From positions 1 through 57,212 of the forward strand of contig MFKU01000016.1 in assembly GCA_001781095.1 (NCBI GenBank): a DNA stretch of 57,212 bases, in the 5' to 3' direction. The position numbers and the translations under genes were made by a program. Of the stretch, positions 1 to 11,286 are shown piece after piece. This DNA is from Candidatus Kaiserbacteria bacterium RIFCSPHIGHO2_01_FULL_53_31. GTDB taxonomy: Bacteria > Patescibacteriota > Minisyncoccia > Phycocordibacterales > Phycocordibacteraceae. Under the pieces are notes generated by a model that saw only the letters and a list, made by a program, of their open reading frames with translations, searched no databases and was not told the origin of the DNA. Numbering within the stretch: position 1 is the first letter of the stretch; the number at the start of each line of letters is the position of its first letter.

Positions 1-2698
1 TCGAATAGATGTCTAGTTTGTTGTTCACAGGAGTGGTCGTCCCGATACCGACGTTGCCTAGCGAACTGATGAAGATAGAAGAGGTGGCTTGAGCGGTGCC
101 CGCATCATTCCCCACGATAAAGTTTCCTTTGGCGAGAGCATTGGATATGGGAGTGAAGCCGAAGAGCGATGAGGAAGCGACTTGATACAACGATCCGCTG
201 TTCCCTGCGATGAGGCCAGTGAGTGAACCAAGGACAGGAGTGTTGGTGAAGGTTTGGGTCCCGCCCCAGAGATTGGACGTGGTCGTGCCGAAGGCGAGCG
301 AGAGGTGTGAACCGGCGGTGCCGAGACCCGTGAGCGGGTAATCAGCGGTGACCGAGGAGAGACCACCCAGTCCTGCTACAGAGAGACAGGTGCCGTTGAT
401 AGCGAAGCAGCCGGATCGCAGGTCGAGACCATGACCAAATGTTGAAGTTGCAGTGGCGCTGATGTTGATGGTGTCGGCACCCGTGTTGCCGAGGGAGAGG
501 AGGGTGCCGGGCGAGGTGGTGCCGATGCCGACTCTATATCTAAATGTTGATGCGACGCTCGTGGAAGTTGCCACGAAGTTGGCAGCATCCACATACCCCG
601 TAAACCGACCCTGCCCCGTAACATCCAAATTGTATTTGGCATTCGTGTTATTGATGCCCACCTTCCCTGCGCCACCAATCGGATTTAGGTATATATTGCC
701 GTCAGCGATTCCCGTCTCGAGATTAAGACTTTTATCTCCCGTATAATCATAGATTTTGATACGGCTCGAGGCATCATCATTAAAGATAATCGTGCTGTCT
801 CCTGCAGTATTAAAAAGAATGCTTGAGAGGGTATCACTCAAATATAGATTCCCATTCACATCGAGTTTCCCACTCGGCGCAGCTGTCCCAACACCTACGT
901 TCCCACTCGCCGCGATGTAGAGAGAGTTTGCAGATGCTGTTCGGTTCACTGTGAACGTGGCGTTGTTGCCGGCGGTAAAGCCGCCGGCAAATGTTGACGT
1001 CGCGGTGGTGGACGTCGCAATGTATCGCGCTGCAGTGGGGGTTGAGGTTGAGATGAGTGCGCCGCTCGCGTTTGTTGCGGTCAACATGTTCGTGCCGAGC
1101 GCGGAAAAGACCGGCGCATTCGTGAAGGTCTGCGTACCACCCCAGAGATTTGAAGTGGTCGTGCCGAAGGCGAGCGAGAGGTGTGAACCTGCGGTGCCGA
1201 GACCGGTGAGCGGATAGTCGGCAGTCACGCTGGAGAGGCCGCCGAGACCTGTGGCTGTGATACACACGCCGCCGATGGCATAGCAGCCATCTTCGAGATT
1301 GACACCTTGTCCGTAGAAGGTTGAGGTTGCAGTGGTGAAGTTGGCGACGCCCCCGATTGAGAGCAGCGATCCAGGCGTCGTCGTGCCGATGCCGACGTTC
1401 GTCCCATCGAATACGAAGTTTGCCGAGTTCGTGAGGGTAGTGCCGTTATAAAATTCGACGCCGTTTGCCACACCGCCGGTCGTGGTACCCGTGCCTCCAT
1501 TTGCGAGAGGAAGCGCAGTACCGCTGTACGTGACTGCGAGGGTACCGTCCGATGTGATAGGTGAACCAGCAACCGACAGAAACGTGGGAACAGAAAGGCC
1601 GATCGAGCTTACTCCGCCTGCATTGCTCCCACCCCCACTCGCCGCCTTCGAAGAAATAATCAGATTCTGCGGTGTACCCGCTATCGTTACGTTCTTCCCT
1701 GCAGTGATCGAATTGACGATGTTCGATGCAAACACGCGACCGGATCCAGCCGTAATGTCTGCATTGTTCGTACTGATGCCGCCGGATGCCCGGATCTGCC
1801 TATCGAATGTTGATGCGCCACTGACCCGTAATGCATTATTGATAGTGGCCAGGCCTCCTACGGTCACCGCGTCACGAATAGTGACGCTCGTATTGAAACC
1901 GAGAACGGGGTTCTCGAGCGTCGATGCATTAGAGGCTGCAACCACACGGAGCCGATCTGATCTCAGCACGGCACTCGCGTCGGGTGAACCGGATATCCCC
2001 GTACGAAGAGACGTCCTCGACGCAGTCGTGCGAGCCGCAGGAGGTGTTGACGATGATACCGCGTTCACGTTGTATCCCGAAGTGAACGAACTGATAAGAG
2101 AATTAAACGCGATCGTCATCCGACCGCTGAGTGTCTCGAACGCTCTGAAGAAAAGATCGCCGACTTCGGCGAGAATACCCGCCGCTCCCAGTGTCGACGC
2201 AGTCACCGTTGATTCGTCATCAAGATTTCCATTTATGGCAATCTGTGACAGAGTACGAGCGTTTGACGCGATCGAACGAAGTTCCCCGATAAAGTCAACC
2301 GCGTAACTAAGATTTTGAACTGCATCAACATTGCGCAGGAGACCTGCTGCCCCGCTCGCGAATAACACGACACCGAAAACAGCGGCCAGCGGCCACAATT
2401 GCCGTACACGATACGATGACTCTGAAATCGGAGGATACTCGTCAAATGAAGATTCGACTGCATATTCAATTTTACGCTTCTGAGAAAGATTGTCGTTTCT
2501 ATTCTGATTCAAGTGCTTCTGCGTTTCAACGAATTTATTCAACGACCCCTCGTCGACATACCATGCATTACCAATTTTGTCACCACGAAGTCTTCCATCC
2601 CGACACAGTTTTGAAATGTAATCGTTTGTAAAACCAACCCGACGAGCTGCCTCCTTCGACGAAATCATTTCTCCCCGTAAAAATTTAGATATTTTCAT
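1..2698 (-). CDS. Partial surface/tail-fibre-like repeat protein: N-terminal excisionase-like HTH, one TM, then 'VGIGTTTP' repeats; C-terminus beyond the left edge
   Basis: Manual reverse translation from ATG at 2698 is stop-free to base 1 (899 codons + 1 nt): MKISKFLRGEMISSKEAARRVGFTNDYISKLCRDGRLRGDKIGNAWYVDEGSL...LWPLAAVFGVVLFASGAAGLL...NVGIGTTTPGSLLSIGG...GCYAIGGVCITATGLGGLSSVTADYPLTGLGTAGSHLSLAFGTTTSNLWGGTQTFTN... Absent from the ORF track because it is open at the edge. Confidence 0.88.
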   Translation of the reverse strand, partial: MKISKFLRGEMISSKEAARRVGFTNDYISKLCRDGRLRGDKIGNAWYVDEGSLNKFVETQKHLNQNRNDNLSQKRKIEYAVESSFDEYPPISESSYRVRQLWPLAAVFGVVLFASGAAGLLRNVDAVQNLSYAVDFIGELRSIASNARTLSQIAINGNLDDESTVTASTLGAAGILAEVGDLFFRAFETLSGRMTIAFNSLISSFTSGYNVNAVSSSTPPAARTTASRTSLRTGISGSPDASAVLRSDRLRVVAASNASTLENPVLGFNTSVTIRDAVTVGGLATINNALRVSGASTFDRQIRASGGISTNNADITAGSGRVFASNIVNSITAGKNVTIAGTPQNLIISSKAASGGGSNAGGVSSIGLSVPTFLSVAGSPITSDGTLAVTYSGTALPLANGGTGTTTGGVANGVEFYNGTTLTNSANFVFDGTNVGIGTTTPGSLLSIGGVANFTTATSTFYGQGVNLEDGCYAIGGVCITATGLGGLSSVTADYPLTGLGTAGSHLSLAFGTTTSNLWGGTQTFTNAPVFSALGTNMLTATNASGALISTSTPTAARYIATSTTATSTFAGGFTAGNNATFTVNRTASANSLYIAASGNVGVGTAAPSGKLDVNGNLYLSDTLSSILFNTAGDSTIIFNDDASSRIKIYDYTGDKSLNLETGIADGNIYLNPIGGAGKVGINNTNAKYNLDVTGQGRFTGYVDAANFVATSTSVASTFRYRVGIGTTSPGTLLSLGNTGADTINISATATSTFGHGLDLRSGCFAINGTCLSVAGLGGLSSVTADYPLTGLGTAGSHLSLAFGTTTSNLWGGTQTFTNTPVLGSLTGLIAGNSGSLYQVASSSLFGFTPISNALAKGNFIVGNDAGTAQATSSIFISSLGNVGIGTTTPVNNKLDIYS
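246..531 (-). repeat. Imperfect direct repeat unit B within the surface protein
   Basis: Shares GIGTTSPGTLLSLG...GCFAINGTCLSVAGLGGLSSVTADYPLTGLGTAGSHLSLAFGTTTSNLWGGTQTFTN with the unit at about 1122-1397; the DNA is nearly identical around 260-360 vs 1138-1240. Confidence 0.8.
1122..1397 (-). repeat. Imperfect direct repeat unit A within the surface protein
   Basis: Second copy of the repeat, offset about 866-876 nt from unit B. Confidence 0.8.
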
Positions 2699-2998
2699 CG
2701 TGTTCGCGAAAACGAATTATCTATATTCTATCAGTTGATTCTCGTTCGTCTGACACATATTTCTGAATGTGTGGATAATGACAGAAAATGCAGCCCAAGT
2801 GTTCAAAACAAACACTGAGAATTGATCCTATGTACCATTCGCGCACACCATTTGCATCGCCTAGGAGCAGACATTTCGCTTTGATGCAGTGTGTTTATCT
2901 GGATGTTTTGACCTTATGCATTCAAAAAGGGTGCTGAAAGTATTTTCTACGTACTCTGCTGCCGATGTGTTTTATGTAATCTCGCCGATATATGTTGT

Positions 2999-3038
2999 AT
3001 ACACAATATATCTCGTCTCGACGAGATATATTGTGTAT
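2999..3038. repeat. 40-bp inverted repeat (perfect 19-bp arms, 2-nt centre) immediately 3' of atpC
   Basis: atacacaatatatctcgtc-tc-gacgagatatattgtgtat; the arms are exact reverse complements. Confidence 0.95.
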
Positions 3039-3039
3039 T

Positions 3040-5526
<2,487 letters not shown>

Positions 5527-5542
<16 letters not shown>

Positions 5543-6999
5543 AGTGATTGCAGACGAGGAACGGCGCTTTCAACTTTTCTGAGGAATTGTTCGAGCGATA
5601 CCGTACCGCGCCGTACGCTCGCGCGCAGCGGTTCCAGTTCGGGATCGCTCGAGATCGCGGAGGCGAGGACTTCGCGGTTGCGTTTTACATAATCGGCATC
5701 GGTACCCTCACCCAGCTTCGTAAAGACGAGCGCGAGCAGAATGACTTGCACTTCAAGCGATCGCGCAGCGGTCGATTCCTGATCGAGAAATACCTGAAGA
5801 GATTCTCCCTGTTTGATGAGCCCGCGTGTCTGCTCGGACAATTGTGTCCCGAATTGGCTGTACCGCTTCTGCCGTTCATACTCGGCAATGAGTGCATGAA
5901 CGCGTATGGCGAGTTGTTTTGTAAGATTATTCTGCACTTTATGGCCCACGCGCGTAACCGATTGCTGGGGAACGGTCGCCGGGAAATGCCCCTCTGCGTA
6001 CAAGGTTGGCGAGAAAAAGAGGTGCCCGTCAGTCGCCGACACCATGTTGGTCGAGACGAGATTAGTCATATCTTCAATGTTCGTCTCAAGCACGGGCAAG
6101 ATCGTGATGCTACCGCCCCCAACCGTTTTATTAAATCGCCCGCCGCGCTCAAGTAAGCGTGCTTGTTGGTAGAACATATCGCCCGGGTATGATTCTCGAC
6201 CGGGAACTTCACCCGAGAGCAACGCTATTTCGCGGAAGTACTTCGCATGAGTACCGAGGTCATCAAGAACGAGCAATACGTCTCTTCCTTCCCATGAGAA
6301 ATACTCAGCGAGTTCGAGTGAGACGATCGGTGTCAGATATATTCTCGGAGCAGAATCGTTTGAATAGGACGCCAAAATGATGCTTTTATTATTGCCATGT
6401 TCGCTCATGAGGTGAGCGGTAACGTCTTCGATATAGCCAATCGGGCGACCGATAAAGGCATAAATACATATGACCTCAGAGCCACGTTGACGTGCAAGCA
6501 CACTTTCAAGGAAGACCGTCTTCCCGCTTGATATGGGACCGATAACGAGTTGTCGTTGCCCCTTTGCAATAGGGATAAGCACGTCAACGGCAGGCATGCC
6601 GGTCATGAGTTGTTCTGACAATTCGGCGCGTGCGTTCATACTCGGCGCGTCAGCCTGCATCCGGAGTGGGACAGTACTCTCGGGGAAACCGCCGAGACCA
6701 TCAATCGGTTCTCCGAGAACGTTCAGTGCACGCCCGTATAAATGCTCGCCAAATGAGAACTGGATACCACGAGTATCGATGACAAATTGATCGCCTGCCT
6801 TCGGTGTTCCGCGATCAAGCAAGTAGGCCTCGACACTATCCTCGCGCAGAGCGGTCACGAGCGCACGTTCCCCTTTCTGGTTAACGATAACGGTATCAAC
6901 ACGCGCTGATGGCAAACCTTCAAGGGTAATTAGATACTCCTTCGCTTTGATAACGAAGCCCGTTTCTCCTTCGATGATCGTATGCGCGCGAGTGTCCAT
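5527..6999 (-). CDS. atpA: F1-type ATPase alpha subunit, divergent P-loop
   Basis: GQRQLVIGPISSGKTVFLESVL (GDRQTGKT equivalent), GGGSITILPVLETNIEDMTNLVSTNMVSATDGHLFF, arginine-finger segment QSVTRVG. Confidence 0.93.
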
Positions 7000-7001
7000 G
7001 A

Positions 7002-7550
7002 TCAGGTGTGAGGATGCGCGACCGACATGCTCTGTTCGATTTTTGTATGAATAGACGTACGGAGCGCAGTCTCGTGTTGGGTAACGTACTGATCAAATCC
7101 GAAATCGTGGAGCTGATTGTTCCAAATTATTCGACAACCTACCGAGACGGTCCGATCGATATCAACGGTGATCATGAGTGAAGAACTGACGTTGCGGCGT
7201 GCCCACACTCCGATCGCATCCACATCCGCGCGCGCGAGAACAACCGGCAGCGTGAGTGACAGCGTTTGCAGCTGCGTGCACTCTTCTGCGAGTTGATCGA
7301 GTGTCGCGTAGAAAGATTCTTGCGTGAAGGTCTCGAGGAACGAGGACGGCAACGACTGCAGGTACGCAATGTCGGCTGTCGGATTATTGCTATGGGAGGC
7401 AAACGCCCCGACCACCTCACGACTCGCTCGTACGTCGCGTTTGGTGAAAAAAACGAACTCAAGAAATTCTCGTATCAGATTGAGCCGGTACGCGAAATCT
7501 GATCGGCTGTACGTGTGTTCGGTGAGAGTGTCGAGGAGTGCACGTGTCAT
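7002..7550 (-). CDS. atpH: F1-type ATPase delta (OSCP-like) subunit
   Basis: 182 aa between b-like and alpha; C-terminal VDIDRTVSVGCRIIWNNQLHDFGFDQYV resembles the delta C-terminus; 4-nt overlap with upstream gene. Confidence 0.72.
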   Translation of the reverse strand: MTRALLDTLTEHTYSRSDFAYRLNLIREFLEFVFFTKRDVRASREVVGAFASHSNNPTADIAYLQSLPSSFLETFTQESFYATLDQLAEECTQLQTLSLTLPVVLARADVDAIGVWARRNVSSSLMITVDIDRTVSVGCRIIWNNQLHDFGFDQYVTQHETALRTSIHTKIEQSMSVAHPHT

Positions 7551-8242
7551 GAGGGTGAGCCGAATATTCCTTGTTTCTTTGCTTCGGCGAGTGCATCAAG
7601 GATAATGCCGCGGTGATCAGCGAGCGAAAGCGACCTGTTGAGAGCGATGCGAGCCGCGTCTTCAATGAGCGCGACAATTTCTTCATCAAGTATCGCGAAC
7701 CGTTCCTGCTTATACACTTCGACCGCTTTTCGCGCGGCCGTAATCTCGTTCGCAAGCTCGTCTGAGACTTGTTTCTTCGCGTCGCGAGCGAATGTCTCAT
7801 ATTCCTTCTCGAGGCGAGTAGAGATGGCAGCGAACGTTTGTTTCATATGCTCAGAAAGTTGCGGAATAATATCTGCCTGCTTATTCAAAAGATCTTTTGT
7901 ATGTGCAGTTATTTCTTCAAGATGCTTCACCTCTTCGAGACGGAATCGTTCATCTTCTTCCTTGCGAGCAGTGAATATCTTCTCGGCTTCTATCTGTGCC
8001 GTGGCTCGCAGCGTGCGACTCTGAGCCTCTGCTTCTTCGAGCATATGCTGTGCTTTCTCCTGCGCCTCGTGCACTATCTGATCGAAAACGGGAGTCGCAA
8101 GATAGCGCACGCGTGTCTCGAGCTGAATGACGACAACCGCGAGAACCGCGAGCGCCAGGGCGACGAGCGCGAGAATGATGATCAGCACTGACACAAGCGG
8201 AGCGGAGAAGATCGTCGACCACAAAGATTGGATGGTGTTCAT
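7547..8242 (-). CDS. atpF: F-type ATPase b-like subunit (N-terminal TM + long charged helix)
   Basis: TM APLVSVLIIILALVALALAVLAVVVIQLE followed by a charged coiled coil; position upstream of delta. Confidence 0.75.
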   Translation of the reverse strand: MNTIQSLWSTIFSAPLVSVLIIILALVALALAVLAVVVIQLETRVRYLATPVFDQIVHEAQEKAQHMLEEAEAQSRTLRATAQIEAEKIFTARKEEDERFRLEEVKHLEEITAHTKDLLNKQADIIPQLSEHMKQTFAAISTRLEKEYETFARDAKKQVSDELANEITAARKAVEVYKQERFAILDEEIVALIEDAARIALNRSLSLADHRGIILDALAEAKKQGIFGSPS

Positions 8243-8250
8243 AGTAAGTG

Positions 8251-10110
8251 TTATAGCGGAAAAAAGAGGATTAAGAGCCCGAGAAACAAACCTGCAATGC
8301 TTACGAGGATGATAAGTACCGTATTCAATACCACCATCGATTGAATGGAAGCCTTCGCGAGCGGATTGCGTCCGATTGATACGATACTGTCCTTCAAGTT
8401 AGAACCGAAATTTCGAAATGCGATGAAAATCGTACCGAAGACGACCATCGCCGCAAGCAGATACTTGATAAGAACGGCGACGGGCGCGGTGATGCCAATG
8501 TCCTCCCCTACCGTGACCAGCTGCTCGGTCTCGGTTGCTGTTTCGTCTAAAACGGGTGGTCCCAGAGCGAGTTGCGCCCTGATAGAACCGGAGTCTTCTG
8601 CCAGCCCGCTTAATTCTTCCGTTGCGATGGTGCCGCTCGGGAAGGAATCAAGAGCAGTACCGATGACGAAAGAATCTGATGTGTCGGCTTTTTGGGCCTT
8701 GCCGGGAACAGCCGACGACGTGATGTAGTCACCTACGCTGATCGTCCCATTCGCATTTGTCACGTTCACCGTGACCGTGCCAGTGCTCACAACGGGGACG
8801 CCTCCAGGGTTCGTATCAAGAACGATCATAGGATCGGTCACGACCACACCGAGGACATTCGGATCGCCGGCCTCTTGCGCAAGCCGAAACGTCTGGGTCG
8901 TTTGATCAAACGACACGAGATCACCGGATAGGGCGGCGTCGTCGGAAATGATATACGTCTTGGCGATTGCGATCGTGTCAGGTTGCACTTTTGCAAGGAA
9001 AGCGGCACCAAGCTGGGAATCCGAAGAGGGTGCAGGCTCGGGCGGAGCAGAAGCTGTTTCAGCTACATCTATCTCTTGAGCAATTGCTGCCGCTACGGCA
9101 TCTGGAATTTCTTCTGTAGCGGGCAGAGGAATATCATTCGCAGTCGGTATGATGGCCGCTGCGAGCTGAGGCGAGGGTGCGCGCATCATCGCAGAGAGAT
9201 TCTCCTTGATTTCGAATGCAAGAGATCCTGCTGTTTGAATAGTTGCAAGATATTGTCCGAAAAGATCGTTTGACAGAGCCGTAAAATAACTCGCCGTAGA
9301 ATATTCGTATCCCCACACGGACGCTGCCATTGCCGGCGCAATGCGAGCAGGAATTGCTGTTGTCAGAGAAAAGAGCCGAGCTGCTGCGGCAGGAGAGCGC
9401 TCCGCAACACGGAAAAGGACTTCGCCAAGTCCGCCAACAGACAGCACAATTCTACGGGCCGTGTCGGGAGACGTGGTAACGAAACCATAGACGATCATCT
9501 CATACCCATCGATTATCGACCGCTTCGCATCGACGACCGTTAGCCCAATATCTGAGAGAGTCTTTGCAGCGCGCGCTGTCATTCTTTCGCCGTTATCAAT
9601 AATTCGTACACCATCAGTTACCGCGGCAAGCGACGTGAAATCGATCCTAGAAGCCAAGTAGGCTGTGCTACTTTGGATATATTCGCCGACTGCATATGGG
9701 AACGTATACGCGATCGCTTCAATGCGTGGGGTGAGTGACGAAAGTGATAAAGACTGCGCTGTCCAAAACGCGGATGCTACGACGAATAACGCTGCGACTA
9801 CTGCTAGCACCAAAGAGCTTGCGGTCGCCGGAAGTATGTCAGAAACCGATTCGCAGCGGGGCGATTCAAATGCACGTTCATATTCTTCCTTATATTTGCT
9901 TGCCCGTTCGCGCGCCTTCGCGTCTTTTCGCGCATTTTGATCTACAACGAACTGTTTGAGAGATTCTCTATCAATAAGAAGCACTCGCCCAGGTCGAGAC
10001 GCGCGAATTTCTCCGCGACGTGCGAGACGCGCAATATAGTCTGGCGTGTATCCATATAGTTTAGAAGCGTCTTTCGTCGATATAAGGGTGTCAAGATAAG
10101 GAGCAAGCAT
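8251..10110 (-). CDS. HTH-TM-surface domain protein with C-terminal c-subunit-like GRNP hairpin, first gene of the ATPase operon
   Basis: N-term ISTKDASKLYGYTPDYIARLARRGEIRASRPGRVLLIDRESL (excisionase-like HTH); TM; surface module GDLVSFDQTTQTFRLAQ...GVVVTDP...TVTVNVTNANGTISVGDYITSSAVPGKAQKA; C-term LIKYLLAAMVVFGTIFIAFRNFGSNLKDSIVSIGRNPLAKASIQSMVVLNTVLIILVSIAGLFLGLLILFFPL; 8 nt before atpF. Confidence 0.85.
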   Translation of the reverse strand: MLAPYLDTLISTKDASKLYGYTPDYIARLARRGEIRASRPGRVLLIDRESLKQFVVDQNARKDAKARERASKYKEEYERAFESPRCESVSDILPATASSLVLAVVAALFVVASAFWTAQSLSLSSLTPRIEAIAYTFPYAVGEYIQSSTAYLASRIDFTSLAAVTDGVRIIDNGERMTARAAKTLSDIGLTVVDAKRSIIDGYEMIVYGFVTTSPDTARRIVLSVGGLGEVLFRVAERSPAAAARLFSLTTAIPARIAPAMAASVWGYEYSTASYFTALSNDLFGQYLATIQTAGSLAFEIKENLSAMMRAPSPQLAAAIIPTANDIPLPATEEIPDAVAAAIAQEIDVAETASAPPEPAPSSDSQLGAAFLAKVQPDTIAIAKTYIISDDAALSGDLVSFDQTTQTFRLAQEAGDPNVLGVVVTDPMIVLDTNPGGVPVVSTGTVTVNVTNANGTISVGDYITSSAVPGKAQKADTSDSFVIGTALDSFPSGTIATEELSGLAEDSGSIRAQLALGPPVLDETATETEQLVTVGEDIGITAPVAVLIKYLLAAMVVFGTIFIAFRNFGSNLKDSIVSIGRNPLAKASIQSMVVLNTVLIILVSIAGLFLGLLILFFPL

Positions 10111-10121
10111 GTTTACACCGA

Positions 10122-10127
10122 ATTATA
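10122..10127 (-). promoter_or_regulatory. -10 box TATAAT, 11 nt upstream of the start codon at 10110
   Basis: Reverse complement CTGTATAATTCGGTGTAAACATG. Confidence 0.6.
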
Positions 10128-10419
10128 CAGTGAACACATGAGTATTTCGGCGGTTCGCCATCATGTAGTGGATAACACAAGTAGACTCACTGCGACTTCT
10201 AGCCATTCACTCACACGCCACAGTAGTCTGCGCAAAATATTTCGTTGTAGCGAGCAATGAGGGACGCCTTGCAAACTCACCTATCGACACAATCTGCATT
10301 ACACTGTAAATGAAAATACTCCCAAATACTACAAATAGATCAAACTTTCGTTTAAAATTAGATTCCGTCTAGGAATATTTTTGAATTATCAATCCGAGAC
10401 GTGATAACACGATATTAAG

Positions 10420-11244
10420 CTATTTATTATACTCAGAAATACCAGTGATTATGCTAGCTCGGCTGACCGAGATAAGATATTGGTCTAGATATCCGCTCCC
10501 AGCCACAGCAGCTGTCGTCATTGCTGCTGCAAGCAGAACTCCTATGATCTTGACTAGTCGTACTGGCATCGCTTTATGAGGTCGCCCTCTTCGCGACGTC
10601 TCGGTAATTATCGGCTCCATGGCTGCATCTTCTGCCATGCTGTGTATCGGGATATTTATCATTTTGTCCCTATGCTCTCGCTGGCCGCTTTCTTCTTCTG
10701 CTAGCGCTGGCCTCGTGTGCTTAGGCGGCGTGATGTCCATGGGTTGCGATGGATACATGTTGCCATATTCAGATTGCTCGGCGCTAGTTACATCGATGCG
10801 TCCGCGTTGAGTAGTATCCGGCCATGGCTGACACAAGTCTACGACTTCTTGTTCTGACTCGCCGCTTGCAACGTATGCATCTTCATTCTTTTTTTCCTCC
10901 GTCGCGGCGAGTCGATTTATAGAAGGAAGACGCTCGCCAGATGAATGCACATAGCGCGGTGCTTCCCATGTCCGCTGAAACGGAGTTGCTGCAAATACTG
11001 GCGCTGGATGTGACGCCGGCTCATCCTCGATTTCGTTTGCGCGTGACGATGGTAAATGTGGAGAAGAACCAAAGCGATGATCCTGAAGAGCGCTCTCGAG
11101 AACGTACCAGCTACGTCCAACCAGTCGCGCTGGCACGCGACCCTCTCGACATAACTGGCCTACATAATCCTTGGCATACCCTGTAACCTTAGCAGCTCGT
11201 TTCGACGATATGTATTTCTTCTCGTCTATGAGAATCTCGTCCAT
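10420..11244 (-). CDS. Membrane-anchored HTH protein (N-terminal excisionase-like HTH, AT-hook-like motif, C-terminal TM)
   Basis: ISSKRAAKVTGYAKDYVGQLCREGRVPARLVGRSWYVLESAL; SRRGRPHK; TM VKIIGVLLAAAMTTAAVAGSGYL. Confidence 0.75.
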   Translation of the reverse strand: MDEILIDEKKYISSKRAAKVTGYAKDYVGQLCREGRVPARLVGRSWYVLESALQDHRFGSSPHLPSSRANEIEDEPASHPAPVFAATPFQRTWEAPRYVHSSGERLPSINRLAATEEKKNEDAYVASGESEQEVVDLCQPWPDTTQRGRIDVTSAEQSEYGNMYPSQPMDITPPKHTRPALAEEESGQREHRDKMINIPIHSMAEDAAMEPIITETSRRGRPHKAMPVRLVKIIGVLLAAAMTTAAVAGSGYLDQYLISVSRASIITGISEYNK

Positions 11245-11286
11245 ATAGTGGATAGTATACGCACATCTCGTCTGGCGCGGAAGTGC

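Noticed and set aside
1482-2306. 274-aa plus-strand ORF
   Set aside because: Antisense shadow of the open minus-strand surface protein (2698..1); no recognisable domain and the minus frame has coherent repeats and HTH.
5548-6156. 202-aa plus-strand ORF
   Set aside because: Antisense to atpA; no independent start signals or domains.
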